The notes beneath the pieces were generated by a model. It had not been told where the DNA came from. It saw nothing but the letters and a program-made list of their open reading frames with translations, and did no database searches. The position numbers and the translations under genes were made by a program. This document shows, in pieces, positions 1 through 8,186 of a stretch of 64,000 nucleotides of DNA. Within the stretch, counting starts at the first letter, position 1. Every line of letters starts with the position of its first letter. Origin of the DNA: Amycolatopsis deserti (GTDB lineage: Bacteria > Actinomycetota > Actinomycetes > Mycobacteriales > Pseudonocardiaceae); the NCBI RefSeq assembly GCF_014653945.1, contig NZ_BNAU01000008.1, forward strand, positions 124,001 to 188,000. Direction: 5' to 3'.

Positions 1-456
1 GCTGCGGGGATCGGCGAAGAAGGCAACCGTCTCCGCGATGTCCGCCGGGGTCACCGTGGTGGGCAGGAGCGGACCCGGCTCGGTGGTCCCGCCCGCGACC
101 AGGTTGACCGTGACACCGCGGGAAGCGAGCTCGAGCGCGAGGCTGCGCACCATCGCGGCCAGGGCTCCGGCCGCCGCGGCGATTGCGGGCCGGTCGGCCC
201 ACCCCAGCTGGTCGCGGCTGCCGATGGCCACGATCGCCGCCCCGCCGTCCGCGGCGGAGCGGAGCCGGGGAAGCAGCTCCCTGGCGAGGCGGCGCAGGTC
301 CTCGGCCGGGTTGCCCGTCACCTTGCCGTCGAAGAGGCCGGGATCGAAGACGACGGCGTCTACTTCGGCGCCGTCGAAGTCCCAGCCGGCCGAGGTCAGC
401 CGATCTCGGGTCGCGGCGATGGCCGCACTGTCACCGATCAGGATCGCGGTGTGCAT
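1..456 (-). CDS. SDR-family protein, catalytically degenerate, C-terminus cut by window edge
   Basis: Translation on the minus strand from the ATG at 456 gives a Rossmann-like protein of at least 152 residues. The late SDR block (LALELASRGVTVNLVAGG) is clear. The parts that normally bind cofactor and do chemistry are eroded: the N-terminal glycine motif reads IGDSAAIAA, and where a YxxxK pair is expected the sequence reads IAAAA, so both Tyr and Lys are missing. The start overlaps the stop of the thiolase-like gene as ATGA, so it is the last visible gene of that operon. It may be a structural or regulatory partner of the thiolase/DUF35 pair rather than an active reductase. The fold is fairly certain; the role is unknown. 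Confidence 0.7.
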   Translation of the reverse strand, partial: MHTAILIGDSAAIAATRDRLTSAGWDFDGAEVDAVVFDPGLFDGKVTGNPAEDLRRLARELLPRLRSAADGGAAIVAIGSRDQLGWADRPAIAAAAGALAAMVRSLALELASRGVTVNLVAGGTTEPGPLLPTTVTPADIAETVAFFADPRS

Positions 457-1601
457 CAGTCCTCCGCGGTGAGGATGTGGACGGAGCAAGCGCCGTTGTC
501 GACGCCGAAGATCCCGCCGCCGGTGACGTGGGTCAACGCCACGGTCGCGCCGGGTACCTGCAGGTCGCCGGCCGAACCGGTGAGCTGCCAGTAGGCTTCG
601 CCGATCTGGCTCACCCCGGTCGCCCCGACCGGGTGGCCGCGGGAGAGCAGCCCCCCGCTGGGACTGACGGCGACGCGGCCGTCCACGTCGAACTCTCCGT
701 CGGCGAGCGCGCGGTGCGCCTTGCCGCGTTCGGCTATGCCCAGTGCCTCGGCATGCAGCAGTTCCGCGATGCTGAACGCGTCGTGCAGCTCAACGAGATC
801 GAGGTCGGCGGGGGACAGGCCGGACATCTCGTAGGCGGCGCGGACGGTGCGCTCGGTGATGTCGGGCCAGGTCATGTCCCGGAAGCCGGTGTGGAACCGT
901 CCCGATCGCACCACGCTCGCCCGTACCCGCACCAGCGGGGTCCGGAGTTCGCGGGCGAACTCCGGGCTGCACAACAATACGGCCGCGGCCCCGTCGCTGT
1001 TGGGGCAACAGTGCAGCAACCGCAGCGGGTCGGCCACCGGACGGGACTGCAGGACCTGCTCCAGAGTGACCGGGGCCTGGAAGTGCGCACGGGGGTTCTT
1101 GGCGCCATTGCGCCGGTTCTTGACCGATACGAGGCACAGGTCCTCGACCCGTGCGCCGGTCTCGTACAGGTAGCGCTGGGCGCGCATCGCGTACGTCGCG
1201 GGCATCACGACACCCTGGGCGATCTCCGCGTCCGCGGTCGTGAGCGGCAGCGCGCCGCCACCGAAGCCCGACAGGTTTTCCGTCCCGACCGCCACCGCGC
1301 AATCATGCGCACCGGAGGCGACCGCCTGCCAGGCGAGATGCACGGCGGAGGCGCCGCTGGCACAGGCGTTTTCGACGGTGAAGACCGGCGGACCGGAGAT
1401 CCCCGCCCGCTGCAGGACCCGCTGGCCGACCAGCGAGCCGCCGTACACCGATCCCACGAACCCGGCGCCGACCTGGCCGGGCGGCAGGTTCACCGACCGG
1501 AGGAGGTCGATCACGGCTTGCTCACCGAGATCCGCGGCGCCGCGGCCGAGGTGCTTGCCGAAGGGCGCGACCGCCGCCCCGGCGACGAAGACGTGCCTCA
1601 T
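456..1601 (-). CDS. Thiolase-superfamily enzyme (SCP-x/lipid-transfer type)
   Basis: 381 residues. The nucleophile motif NACASGA places Cys at residue 80; an HDAF block and the GHPVGATG loop near residue 320 provide the usual His residues. The C-terminal Cys of biosynthetic and degradative thiolases (CxGGG) is replaced: the sequence reads HVTGGG. Its 5' end overlaps the DUF35 gene by four bases. Thiolases paired with a DUF35 protein form tight complexes, and actinobacterial Ltp2-ChsH2 is a retro-aldolase rather than a thiolase. The substrate here may therefore be a branched or side-chain acyl-CoA cleaved by thiolysis or by retro-aldol reaction. Family assignment is strong; the reaction is inferred. 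Confidence 0.85.
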   Translation of the reverse strand: MRHVFVAGAAVAPFGKHLGRGAADLGEQAVIDLLRSVNLPPGQVGAGFVGSVYGGSLVGQRVLQRAGISGPPVFTVENACASGASAVHLAWQAVASGAHDCAVAVGTENLSGFGGGALPLTTADAEIAQGVVMPATYAMRAQRYLYETGARVEDLCLVSVKNRRNGAKNPRAHFQAPVTLEQVLQSRPVADPLRLLHCCPNSDGAAAVLLCSPEFARELRTPLVRVRASVVRSGRFHTGFRDMTWPDITERTVRAAYEMSGLSPADLDLVELHDAFSIAELLHAEALGIAERGKAHRALADGEFDVDGRVAVSPSGGLLSRGHPVGATGVSQIGEAYWQLTGSAGDLQVPGATVALTHVTGGGIFGVDNGACSVHILTAED

Positions 1602-1981
1602 CGCGAAGCCACCTCGATCAGCGGGCGCACGATGTGCGATTCCTTGCCCGACGTGATGGCGCCGACGGTGAGCTGTACCGGGGTGTCCGGCGCCAGTGCC
1701 TGCTCGCCTTCGCTGTGGCTCAGAACCCGCACCCCGTCGATGTCGACATAGGACAGCACATACGGGGTGTCGAAACCGGCCGCACCGACGCGGACCACAG
1801 TGGAGGCGTAGACGACACCGCGGTCACCGGTGACGGTCTGCGTGAGCTCGGCGGAAGCGCAGGTCGAACACACCTCCCGCGGCGGGTACCACCGTGCGGA
1901 GCAGTCGCGGCACACGGAGATGCGCAGCGCGGTCGTGTCACCGTTGCGGGCGATCCAGTCGCCCGCGATCAGATCGGTCAT
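1598..1981 (-). CDS. DUF35 OB-fold protein with zinc ribbon, thiolase partner
   Basis: 127 residues from the ATG at 1981, chosen because GAGGA lies 5 bases upstream; the open frame continues further but without an SD. A rubredoxin-like zinc ribbon (CRDC then CSTC, about residues 24-41) precedes an OB-fold (VYASTVVRVG, PYVLSYVDIDG, PVQLTVG). Proteins of this type are CoA-binding accessory subunits of thiolase-fold enzymes. The four-base overlap with the downstream thiolase gene fits a stoichiometric complex. It sits 16 bases after the enoyl-CoA hydratase stop, in the same operon. Confidence 0.85.
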   Translation of the reverse strand: MTDLIAGDWIARNGDTTALRISVCRDCSARWYPPREVCSTCASAELTQTVTGDRGVVYASTVVRVGAAGFDTPYVLSYVDIDGVRVLSHSEGEQALAPDTPVQLTVGAITSGKESHIVRPLIEVASR

Positions 1982-1997
1982 GGTGTCCTCGGATGTG

Positions 1998-2801
1998 TCA
2001 GGCGCCGTGGTAGCGCGGGTCTCGGCGGTCGGCGAACGCTTGGCGTCCTTCCGCCCGGTCATCGGTGTCGCGGAGCAAGCCCCACAGCAGTTGTTCGAGC
2101 TCGATCGATCGGGACAAGGGCAGGTCGTGTGTGCGCAGGGCGAGGGATTTGATCGCCCGCACGGCGAGCGGACCGTTCGCGGTGATACGGCGGGCGAGGC
2201 CGAGTGCGGTGTCCATCAGCTGGTCCGCGGCGACGACGTCGCTGACCAGTCCCACCCGATGAGCTTCGACGGCGTCGATGCGGTCTCCGGTGAGCAGCAT
2301 CTTCATCGCGACGGCTGGTGGGACGGCCCGCAGCAGGTGCGAGGCGCCACCGACGGCCGGGACGCTGGCCCAGCGGGCCTCGGGCAGCCCGAAGGTGGCG
2401 TTCGGGCTCGCGACGCGCAGATCGCAGTCGAGAGCGATCTCCAGCCCGCCACCGAGCGCGTGGCCGTTGATGGCCGCGATGAGAGGCTTCGGGATCGCCA
2501 GTTCGCTGATCGTGATCGCGCGGACGTAGCCACCGTCGCGCACACCGATCTCGTACGGTGCCAGATGCGCGGCCGCGAAGGGGCCGGCAGGCGCCTTGGT
2601 TCGTTTGAGGTCGGCTCCGGTGCAGAACGCGCGGTCGCCGGCGCCGGTGATGACGGCGACGGAGAGTTCCGGGTTGTCGCGGAACCCGATCAGGGTCTCC
2701 CGCAGGGACACCATGGCGTCCGGGTCGAGCGCGTTGTAGGCCTCGGGCCGGTTGAGCCGCACGACGAGGATGTCGTCGACCTGGTCGGTGTCGATGGCCA
2801 T
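1998..2801 (-). CDS. Enoyl-CoA hydratase/isomerase (crotonase family)
   Basis: 267 residues, the normal length. The crotonase oxyanion regions are visible as AFCTGADL (near 58-65) and NGHALGGGLEIALDCDLR (near 112-129), and both candidate catalytic acids are present: Glu121 in GGGLE and Glu141 in FGLPEARW. It should hydrate, or isomerise, an enoyl-CoA in the cytoplasm. The CoA-transferase gene upstream ends two bases before its ATG, so the two are translationally linked. Together they suggest activation of a free acid to its CoA thioester, hydration, then cleavage by the thiolase-like enzyme. Confidence 0.88.
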   Translation of the reverse strand: MAIDTDQVDDILVVRLNRPEAYNALDPDAMVSLRETLIGFRDNPELSVAVITGAGDRAFCTGADLKRTKAPAGPFAAAHLAPYEIGVRDGGYVRAITISELAIPKPLIAAINGHALGGGLEIALDCDLRVASPNATFGLPEARWASVPAVGGASHLLRAVPPAVAMKMLLTGDRIDAVEAHRVGLVSDVVAADQLMDTALGLARRITANGPLAVRAIKSLALRTHDLPLSRSIELEQLLWGLLRDTDDRAEGRQAFADRRDPRYHGA

Positions 2802-2802
2802 C

Positions 2803-4005
2803 TCAGCCGATCACTCCTGTCCGTTCGAGCTGGTCGTACTCCGTGTCTGCGACACCGAGCAGCCGCGTGCACACCTCACGGGTGTCGGCGCCGAGCAGCG
2901 GGGCGGCGCTGCGGGGGCGGCCCGGTGTGCGCGAGAGGCGGTAGGGCAGCCCGTCGTAGAGGCAGTCGCCCATTTCGGGATGCCGGAGCCTCACCCAGTG
3001 ACCGCGTGCGCGCAGCTGGGGATCCGTTTCGATGAGGTCGCGGGCGTCGTTGACGCCGGCCGCGGGCACTCCGGCATCGGCCAGGGCGTCGGCGAGCTTG
3101 TCGCGGTCCCAGCCGCGGGTGGCCGCACTGATCCACTCGTCCAGACCAGGCGCGCGGCGCCGTTGCGCGGCGGTGGCGAAGCCGGGCTCACTCGGCAGGC
3201 CGAGCACCGTGACGAGGGCGGACCACTGCTCGTCGTCCTGGACGGCGATCGCACACCACCGGTCCTCGCCCGCGCAGGGGTAGACCCCGTGCGGAGCGGC
3301 CCAGTCGTCGGCGTTGCCCCGCCGCGTGACGTCCTCGCCCGCGGCGGCGGCGACGACGGCGGGCCCGATCAGGTTGACCGTCGACTCGAGCTGGGCCAGC
3401 TCGATGTACTGTCCGCGGCCGGTCCGGCGCCGATGGCGCAGGGCGGCCAGCACGGCGATCGCGCCGTGCAGGGGATTGGGCACGTGGTCGGGGTAGTTCG
3501 TGCCGGTACCCACCGGCGGCCTGTCCGGATAACCGGACAGGCCGAACAAGCCACCCGCGGCCGCGATGGACAGACCGTAGCCGCGGAAGTCGCGGTGCGG
3601 GCCGGACGCGCCCTGCATCGGCATCTCGAGGTAGATGACGTCCGGCCGCACTGCACACGCGGCCCGGTAGCCGAGTCCCAGGCGGTCCATCGTGCCGGGC
3701 GTGAAGTTGCTGACCACGACGTCGCTGACGGCGATGAGGCGAAGCGCGAGCCGATGCCCGTCGCGAGCCTTCAGGTCGAGGCAGATCGACTTCTTGCTCG
3801 AGTTGCGGTTGGCGAAGTAGCCGCTGCGGTTGATCCCCCGCACGCCGTCGGCGAACGGGGGCATGTCGCGAATGACGTCCGTGCGGGTTCGCGACTCGAC
3901 CTTGATCACCTCCGCTCCATGGTCGGCCAGCGGTTTGGTGAGGAAGGGACCGGCGCCGACCCAGGTGAAGTCGGCGATCCGGATCCCAGCCAGGGGACCG
4001 GGCAC
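2803..4005 (-). CDS. CoA-transferase family III (CaiB/BaiF type)
   Basis: About 400 residues from the GTG at 4005, preferred because TTGGAG lies about 6 bases upstream; a TTG at 4017 would add four residues. The fold signature (GIRIADFTWVGAGPF, HGAEVIKVES, SNFTPGTMDRLGLGY) and the candidate catalytic Asp in NYPDHVPNP (about residue 173) are intact. These enzymes move CoA between acids such as formate, oxalate, carnitine or aromatic acids. It is the first gene of the leftward five-gene operon and faces the 2-hydroxyacid dehydrogenase gene across about 180 bases. Confidence 0.88.
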   Translation of the reverse strand: MPGPLAGIRIADFTWVGAGPFLTKPLADHGAEVIKVESRTRTDVIRDMPPFADGVRGINRSGYFANRNSSKKSICLDLKARDGHRLALRLIAVSDVVVSNFTPGTMDRLGLGYRAACAVRPDVIYLEMPMQGASGPHRDFRGYGLSIAAAGGLFGLSGYPDRPPVGTGTNYPDHVPNPLHGAIAVLAALRHRRRTGRGQYIELAQLESTVNLIGPAVVAAAAGEDVTRRGNADDWAAPHGVYPCAGEDRWCAIAVQDDEQWSALVTVLGLPSEPGFATAAQRRRAPGLDEWISAATRGWDRDKLADALADAGVPAAGVNDARDLIETDPQLRARGHWVRLRHPEMGDCLYDGLPYRLSRTPGRPRSAAPLLGADTREVCTRLLGVADTEYDQLERTGVIG

Positions 4006-4102
4006 GAGAGTCTCCAAACCTCGAAATCAACTTCGTGAACACGAAGACAGGCAGAGTGTGAACCTGCTTCGCGAGGGTTGTCAAGCAAAGGTGGAGGGGG
4101 TC

Positions 4103-4132
4103 TTGACATAGATGGCGACGCGTCGCATGCTC
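4103..4132 (+). promoter_or_regulatory. Probable promoter with palindromic operator, divergent region
   Basis: A TTGACA box (4103-4108) is followed after about 17 bases by CATGCT (4126-4131), a plausible -10. The spacer contains a perfect 12-bp palindrome, GCGACGCGTCGC, at 4115-4126, well placed for a repressor. It would drive the rightward hydroxyacid dehydrogenase operon. The binding protein is unknown; the IclR regulator encoded at 9523-10341 is one candidate. Confidence 0.45.
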
Positions 4133-4182
4133 GCCGTATTCGCAAACTCGAAACTCACTACGAGAAAGCTGGCGGTGGTCTC

Positions 4183-5202
4183 GTGAACCGTGTACGGCCG
4201 AAACTCTTCCTCCTCGACGACTGGGAGGGCCGGATCCGTAGCGCGCCGGGGGCGCGCCGCCTCGCCGAGCTGGCCGAGCTCACCGTGCTCGACCGGCCGC
4301 TCGCCGAGGTGCCGGACGAGGACCTGGCGGACGTGCGTGTGGTCCTCGCCATCCGGGAGCGCACGCGCTTCGACCGGGCGACGTTCGACCGGCTGCCCAA
4401 CCTCGAGCTGATCCTGCAGACCGGCGGCCACGCCTACCACATCGATCTCGCCGAAGCCGAGCGCCGAGGCATCGCCGTCGCCCTGTGGCGGAGTCATGAC
4501 GCTTGCGAAGCGGCCATGCGGGAGCTGACTTTCGCGTTGGCGGTCGCCGCGCTGCGCCGGTTCCCCGAAGCGACGCGCGCAGGGGACGGCGGTCAGTGGC
4601 CAGGGCTGCTCGGTGGCACCCTGCGGGGACGCCGGCTGGGGATCCTCGGGATGGGGCTGCAGGGCAGGGCGGTCGCGCGGCTCGCCCAGGCCTTCGACAT
4701 GGACGTGGTGGCGTGGGCCAGGCCGGGCGGCAGCACCGACGCCGCGGACGGCATCCCGCGCCTGCCGATGGAGGAATTGCTCGCCACCTCCGACGTGGTC
4801 AGCATTCACCTCCGGCTGTCCGACGAGTCGCGGGGACTGCTCACAGCCGAGCGGCTGCGTTCGATGAAACCCGGATCGGTGCTGGTCAACACCGCGCGTG
4901 GGGCCATCGTGGACGAGGACGCGCTGGTCGAGGTGTTGCGAAACGGGCCGCTGCGGGCGGCCGGGCTGGACGTGTTCGCGCACGAGCCGCTGCCCGCGGA
5001 CTCCCCGCTGCGCTCGCTGCCCAACGTGGTCCTCACCCCGCACATCGGCTGGACCGTGGAAGAGGCGTTCGCCGAGTTCGCGGAAGGCGCCGCGGGGCAG
5101 CTCGAGGACTACCTGGCCGGGAAGCTGGACCCGGCCGAACTCCGTTTCCCGCTGCCTGCCGACCGTGGCCGGCCCGACCTGGTGGGAGGCGTGGCGCGAT
5201 GA
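4183..5202 (+). CDS. D-2-hydroxyacid dehydrogenase (NAD-dependent)
   Basis: 339 residues from the GTG at 4183; the open frame reaches back to a TTG at 4078, but family similarity begins near RPKLFLLDDWEG. The NAD-binding glycine motif is GILGMGLQG (about 153-161). The catalytic triad of the family is complete: Arg239 in NTARGAIVDE, Glu268 in DVFAHEP and His287 in TPHIGW. It would oxidise a D-2-hydroxyacid or reduce a 2-oxoacid. The stop overlaps the start of the aldehyde dehydrogenase gene as ATGA, so the two are co-translated. Confidence 0.85.
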   Translation: MNRVRPKLFLLDDWEGRIRSAPGARRLAELAELTVLDRPLAEVPDEDLADVRVVLAIRERTRFDRATFDRLPNLELILQTGGHAYHIDLAEAERRGIAVALWRSHDACEAAMRELTFALAVAALRRFPEATRAGDGGQWPGLLGGTLRGRRLGILGMGLQGRAVARLAQAFDMDVVAWARPGGSTDAADGIPRLPMEELLATSDVVSIHLRLSDESRGLLTAERLRSMKPGSVLVNTARGAIVDEDALVEVLRNGPLRAAGLDVFAHEPLPADSPLRSLPNVVLTPHIGWTVEEAFAEFAEGAAGQLEDYLAGKLDPAELRFPLPADRGRPDLVGGVAR

Positions 5203-6689
5203 CCTCACACGTGGGGCAAATGGAGCGGCACGTTCACTGGATCCACGGCTTCGCGACACCGCCGGATTCGGGGGAGTACCTGCCTACGCTCGATCCGATG
5301 ACCACACGACCCTGGGCCGAGATCGCGCGCGGCACCGCGGCGGACATCGAATCGGCGGTCAGCGCGGCCGACCGGGCCTTCCGCGCCTGGCGCCGCACCG
5401 GCCCCAGCCGTCGTGCCGAGATCCTCTGGCGCCTGGGCGACCTGATCGCCGAACACGCCGACGAACTGGCGGCGCTGGAGTCCCGCGATGCGGGCAAGGT
5501 GATCCGTGAGGTGCGTGGGCAGCAGGTGATGCTGCGGGATTGGTACCACTACTACGCGACGCTGGCCCACCACGGCGAGGGCCGCCAGATTCCGCACGAC
5601 AACCCCTCGATCACCGCGGTGACCGTGCGCGAGCCGTACGGCGTCATCGGCGTCATCCCGGCCTTCAACTCGCCCATGTTGCTCGGTGCGATGGGGCTGG
5701 CGCCGGCACTGGCCGCGGGCAACACCGTCGTGGTGAAGCCGCCCGAGGTCAACTCGCTGTCCCTGCTGCTCCTCGGACGGCTCGCGCAGCAGGCCGGCCT
5801 GCCCGACGGGTGCCTCAACATCGTCACCGGCTACGGCCACGAAGCCGGTGACGCCCTGGTGGGACACCCCCTGGTGCGCAAGGTGTTCTTCACCGGCGGC
5901 CCGGAATCCGCGAAGGCGGTGACCGCTCGCGCGGCGGCCGGCCTCAAGCAGACGGTTCTCGAACTCGGCGGCAAGTCGGCCAACATCTTCTTCGGCGACG
6001 TCGATGTCGAGGCCGTGGCCAACGGGGTGATCGCGGGGATCTTCGCGGCCGCGGGCCAGACCTGTGTGGCCGGCTCCCGGCTGCTGGTCCACGAGTCGGT
6101 GGCGGACGCCCTCGTCAAGACCGTCAGCGAGCGCGCCCGCCGGATCCGCCTGGGTGATCCCACCGCGCCGGAGACCGAAATGGGACCGATGTCGCAGGAA
6201 AAGATCTTCACCGGCGTGCGAACGCGCGTGATCGAGGCGATCGAAGACGGCGCGGAGGTCACCGCCGGCGGTCCCGACGGGCAGGTGCCCGAGGGCGGCT
6301 GGTTCTACCCGCCCACGGTGCTCGACGGTGTCACCAACGACATGGCGGTCGCGCGCAACGAACTCTTCGGCCCGGTGCTGTCCGTGATCCGCTTCCGCGA
6401 CGAGGACGAGGCCGTCGCCATCGCCAACGACTCGCCGTTCGGCCTGGCCGCCGGCGTGTGGACCAACGACCTCGGTCGCGCGCACCGCGTGGCCCGGGAA
6501 CTGGAAGCCGGCACGGTGTGGGTGAACACCTACCGGGCGCTGCAGTTCGCCACCCCCTTCGGCGGCATCAAGAACTCCGGCTACGGCCGGGAAAACGGGC
6601 TGGACGGGTTCGCCGAGTTCACCCAGCCCAAGTCCATCTGGTTCGAATCGAGCGGCGCCGCGGTCGCGGACCCGTTCGTCCTGCGCTGA
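5199..6689 (+). CDS. Aldehyde dehydrogenase (NAD(P)-dependent, ALDH superfamily)
   Basis: 496 residues, full length. Catalytic residues are clear: Asn157 in PAFNSP, Glu255 in LELGGKS and nucleophile Cys289 in GQTCVAGSR. The C-terminal NPFG-equivalent reads FATPFGGIKNSGYGRENG, typical of betaine or hydroxymuconic semialdehyde dehydrogenase-like enzymes. The ATG overlaps the stop of the hydroxyacid dehydrogenase gene by four bases. In context it may oxidise an aldehyde produced in the same acid-degradation pathway; the substrate cannot be read from the sequence. Confidence 0.9.
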   Translation: MTSHVGQMERHVHWIHGFATPPDSGEYLPTLDPMTTRPWAEIARGTAADIESAVSAADRAFRAWRRTGPSRRAEILWRLGDLIAEHADELAALESRDAGKVIREVRGQQVMLRDWYHYYATLAHHGEGRQIPHDNPSITAVTVREPYGVIGVIPAFNSPMLLGAMGLAPALAAGNTVVVKPPEVNSLSLLLLGRLAQQAGLPDGCLNIVTGYGHEAGDALVGHPLVRKVFFTGGPESAKAVTARAAAGLKQTVLELGGKSANIFFGDVDVEAVANGVIAGIFAAAGQTCVAGSRLLVHESVADALVKTVSERARRIRLGDPTAPETEMGPMSQEKIFTGVRTRVIEAIEDGAEVTAGGPDGQVPEGGWFYPPTVLDGVTNDMAVARNELFGPVLSVIRFRDEDEAVAIANDSPFGLAAGVWTNDLGRAHRVARELEAGTVWVNTYRALQFATPFGGIKNSGYGRENGLDGFAEFTQPKSIWFESSGAAVADPFVLR

Positions 6690-6724
6690 GCAGGGATTTC
6701 GTCAACGACGACGAGGAGACATCC

Positions 6725-8134
6725 ATGCACACCATCGACGACTACGACCTCGTGGTGGTCGGATGCGGCGCGGCCGGGCTCGCCGCCGCGGTCAGCTACG
6801 CCGAAGCCACCCAGGGGCGCACCCGGATAGCCGTGCTCGAGCGGTCCGCCGAACAGGACCGCGGCGGCGCCACCCGGTGGACCGGAGCGTTCCTGCGCAT
6901 CACCGAGGAACGCCGGCTCGACCCCGACTGGCCCGATCGGGTGCGGCGCGTCTCCGGCGGCCGTGCCGATTACGACTACTGCCGCAAGCTCGAATCAGAG
7001 GTGCCCGAGACGATTCGCTTCATCGAGGACCGCGGCGTCAAGCTCGTCTTCGACGAATTCCCCCTGGCGCACACCTTCGACGAGGGCACCGCGCGCATGA
7101 CGCCGCCCGGACGACCCGACGGCGGGGGCAAGGCCATCGTCGAGGCACTGGCGTCCAGCCTCGAACAGCACGCCAATGTGGACATCCGCTACCGCACCGA
7201 GGCCGTGCGTCTCACCCTGTCCGATGACGGCGTGGTCGACGGGGTCGTCATCCGCGACGGCGACGGGCGAGCGAAACGCCTCGGCGCTCGGGCCGTCGTG
7301 CTGGCCTGTGGTGGTTTCGAGGGCAACTACGAGATGCTGACCCGCTACATCGGCGAGCGCGCCTGCGACCTGCCCCTGATCGCGCCGGGCATCGCCAACA
7401 ACCGGGGTGACGGCCTGCGCATGGCGCTCGAACTCGGCGCCGACACGGCCGGCCAGTTCGACATGATCCACGCCGAGCCCGTGGACACGCGAACCGGTTC
7501 GGCCGACGCTGTGCTCTACGGCTACACCGGTGGCATCTTCGTCAACCAGCAGGGTGAGCGGTTCTTCGACGAGGGCAAGGACACCTGGGACAACACGTTC
7601 GAGCTCATCGGGTACGAGATCTGGCGCAACCAGAACCAGCGCGCCTACTGGATCGCCGACGCCAAGACGCTCGCGATCCCCGGTATCGAGAACGCGTTCC
7701 TCAGCGACGTCCCGCCCGAACGCGCGGACTCCCTCGCCGAACTGGCGGGCAAACTCGGTCTGGAGGCCGAGGCACTGGAGAAGACCGTCGCCGCCTTCAA
7801 CGCCGCCACCGGCCCTGGCGACTTCGACCCTTCCCGCCTGGACGGCAAATCGACCACCGGCATCACACCGCCCAAGTCCAACTGGGCCACGCCGTTGGAC
7901 ACCGCGCCGTTCATCGGCTTTCCGCTGACCGCCGCGATCACCTTCACCTACGGCGGCATCCGCACCGACCTCGACGCCCGGGTCGTCACACCCAACGGCA
8001 CCCCCATCCCCGGTCTCTACGCGGCCGGGGAGATCACCGGGCTGTTCTACCACGAGTACCCGCCCGCGACATCGGTGCTGCGCTCGCTCACCTTCGGCCG
8101 GATCGCCGGCACCCACGCCGCCCGCACAGCCTGA
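6725..8134 (+). CDS. FAD-dependent dehydrogenase, fumarate reductase/TcuA-like
   Basis: 469 residues from the ATG at 6725, which has GAGGAG 8 bases upstream. The FAD-binding dinucleotide fold is VVVGCGAAGLAAAVSYAE near the N-terminus, and the C-terminal FAD block is PIPGLYAAGEITGLFYHEYPPA. The architecture matches flavoproteins of the succinate dehydrogenase/fumarate reductase group, closest in look to FAD-dependent tricarballylate dehydrogenase (TcuA). It lies 35 bases after the ALDH gene and before an MFS carrier, as expected for uptake and oxidation of a di- or tricarboxylate. The exact acid is not known. Confidence 0.8.
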   Translation: MHTIDDYDLVVVGCGAAGLAAAVSYAEATQGRTRIAVLERSAEQDRGGATRWTGAFLRITEERRLDPDWPDRVRRVSGGRADYDYCRKLESEVPETIRFIEDRGVKLVFDEFPLAHTFDEGTARMTPPGRPDGGGKAIVEALASSLEQHANVDIRYRTEAVRLTLSDDGVVDGVVIRDGDGRAKRLGARAVVLACGGFEGNYEMLTRYIGERACDLPLIAPGIANNRGDGLRMALELGADTAGQFDMIHAEPVDTRTGSADAVLYGYTGGIFVNQQGERFFDEGKDTWDNTFELIGYEIWRNQNQRAYWIADAKTLAIPGIENAFLSDVPPERADSLAELAGKLGLEAEALEKTVAAFNAATGPGDFDPSRLDGKSTTGITPPKSNWATPLDTAPFIGFPLTAAITFTYGGIRTDLDARVVTPNGTPIPGLYAAGEITGLFYHEYPPATSVLRSLTFGRIAGTHAARTA

Positions 8135-8139
8135 TCCCC

Positions 8140-8167
8140 GGCGGGCCCGGGCTCGCCCGGGCCCGCC
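8140..8167 (+). terminator. Perfect GC hairpin between flavoprotein and MFS genes
   Basis: GGCGGGCCCGGGC and its exact reverse complement are separated by two bases and begin five bases after the TGA of the flavoprotein gene. There is no T-tract, so it may act as an attenuator or mRNA 3'-end stabiliser rather than a full terminator. It may lower expression of the transporter gene that starts 20 bases downstream. Confidence 0.55.
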
Positions 8168-8186
8168 CCGGCCCGAACGGACCTCC

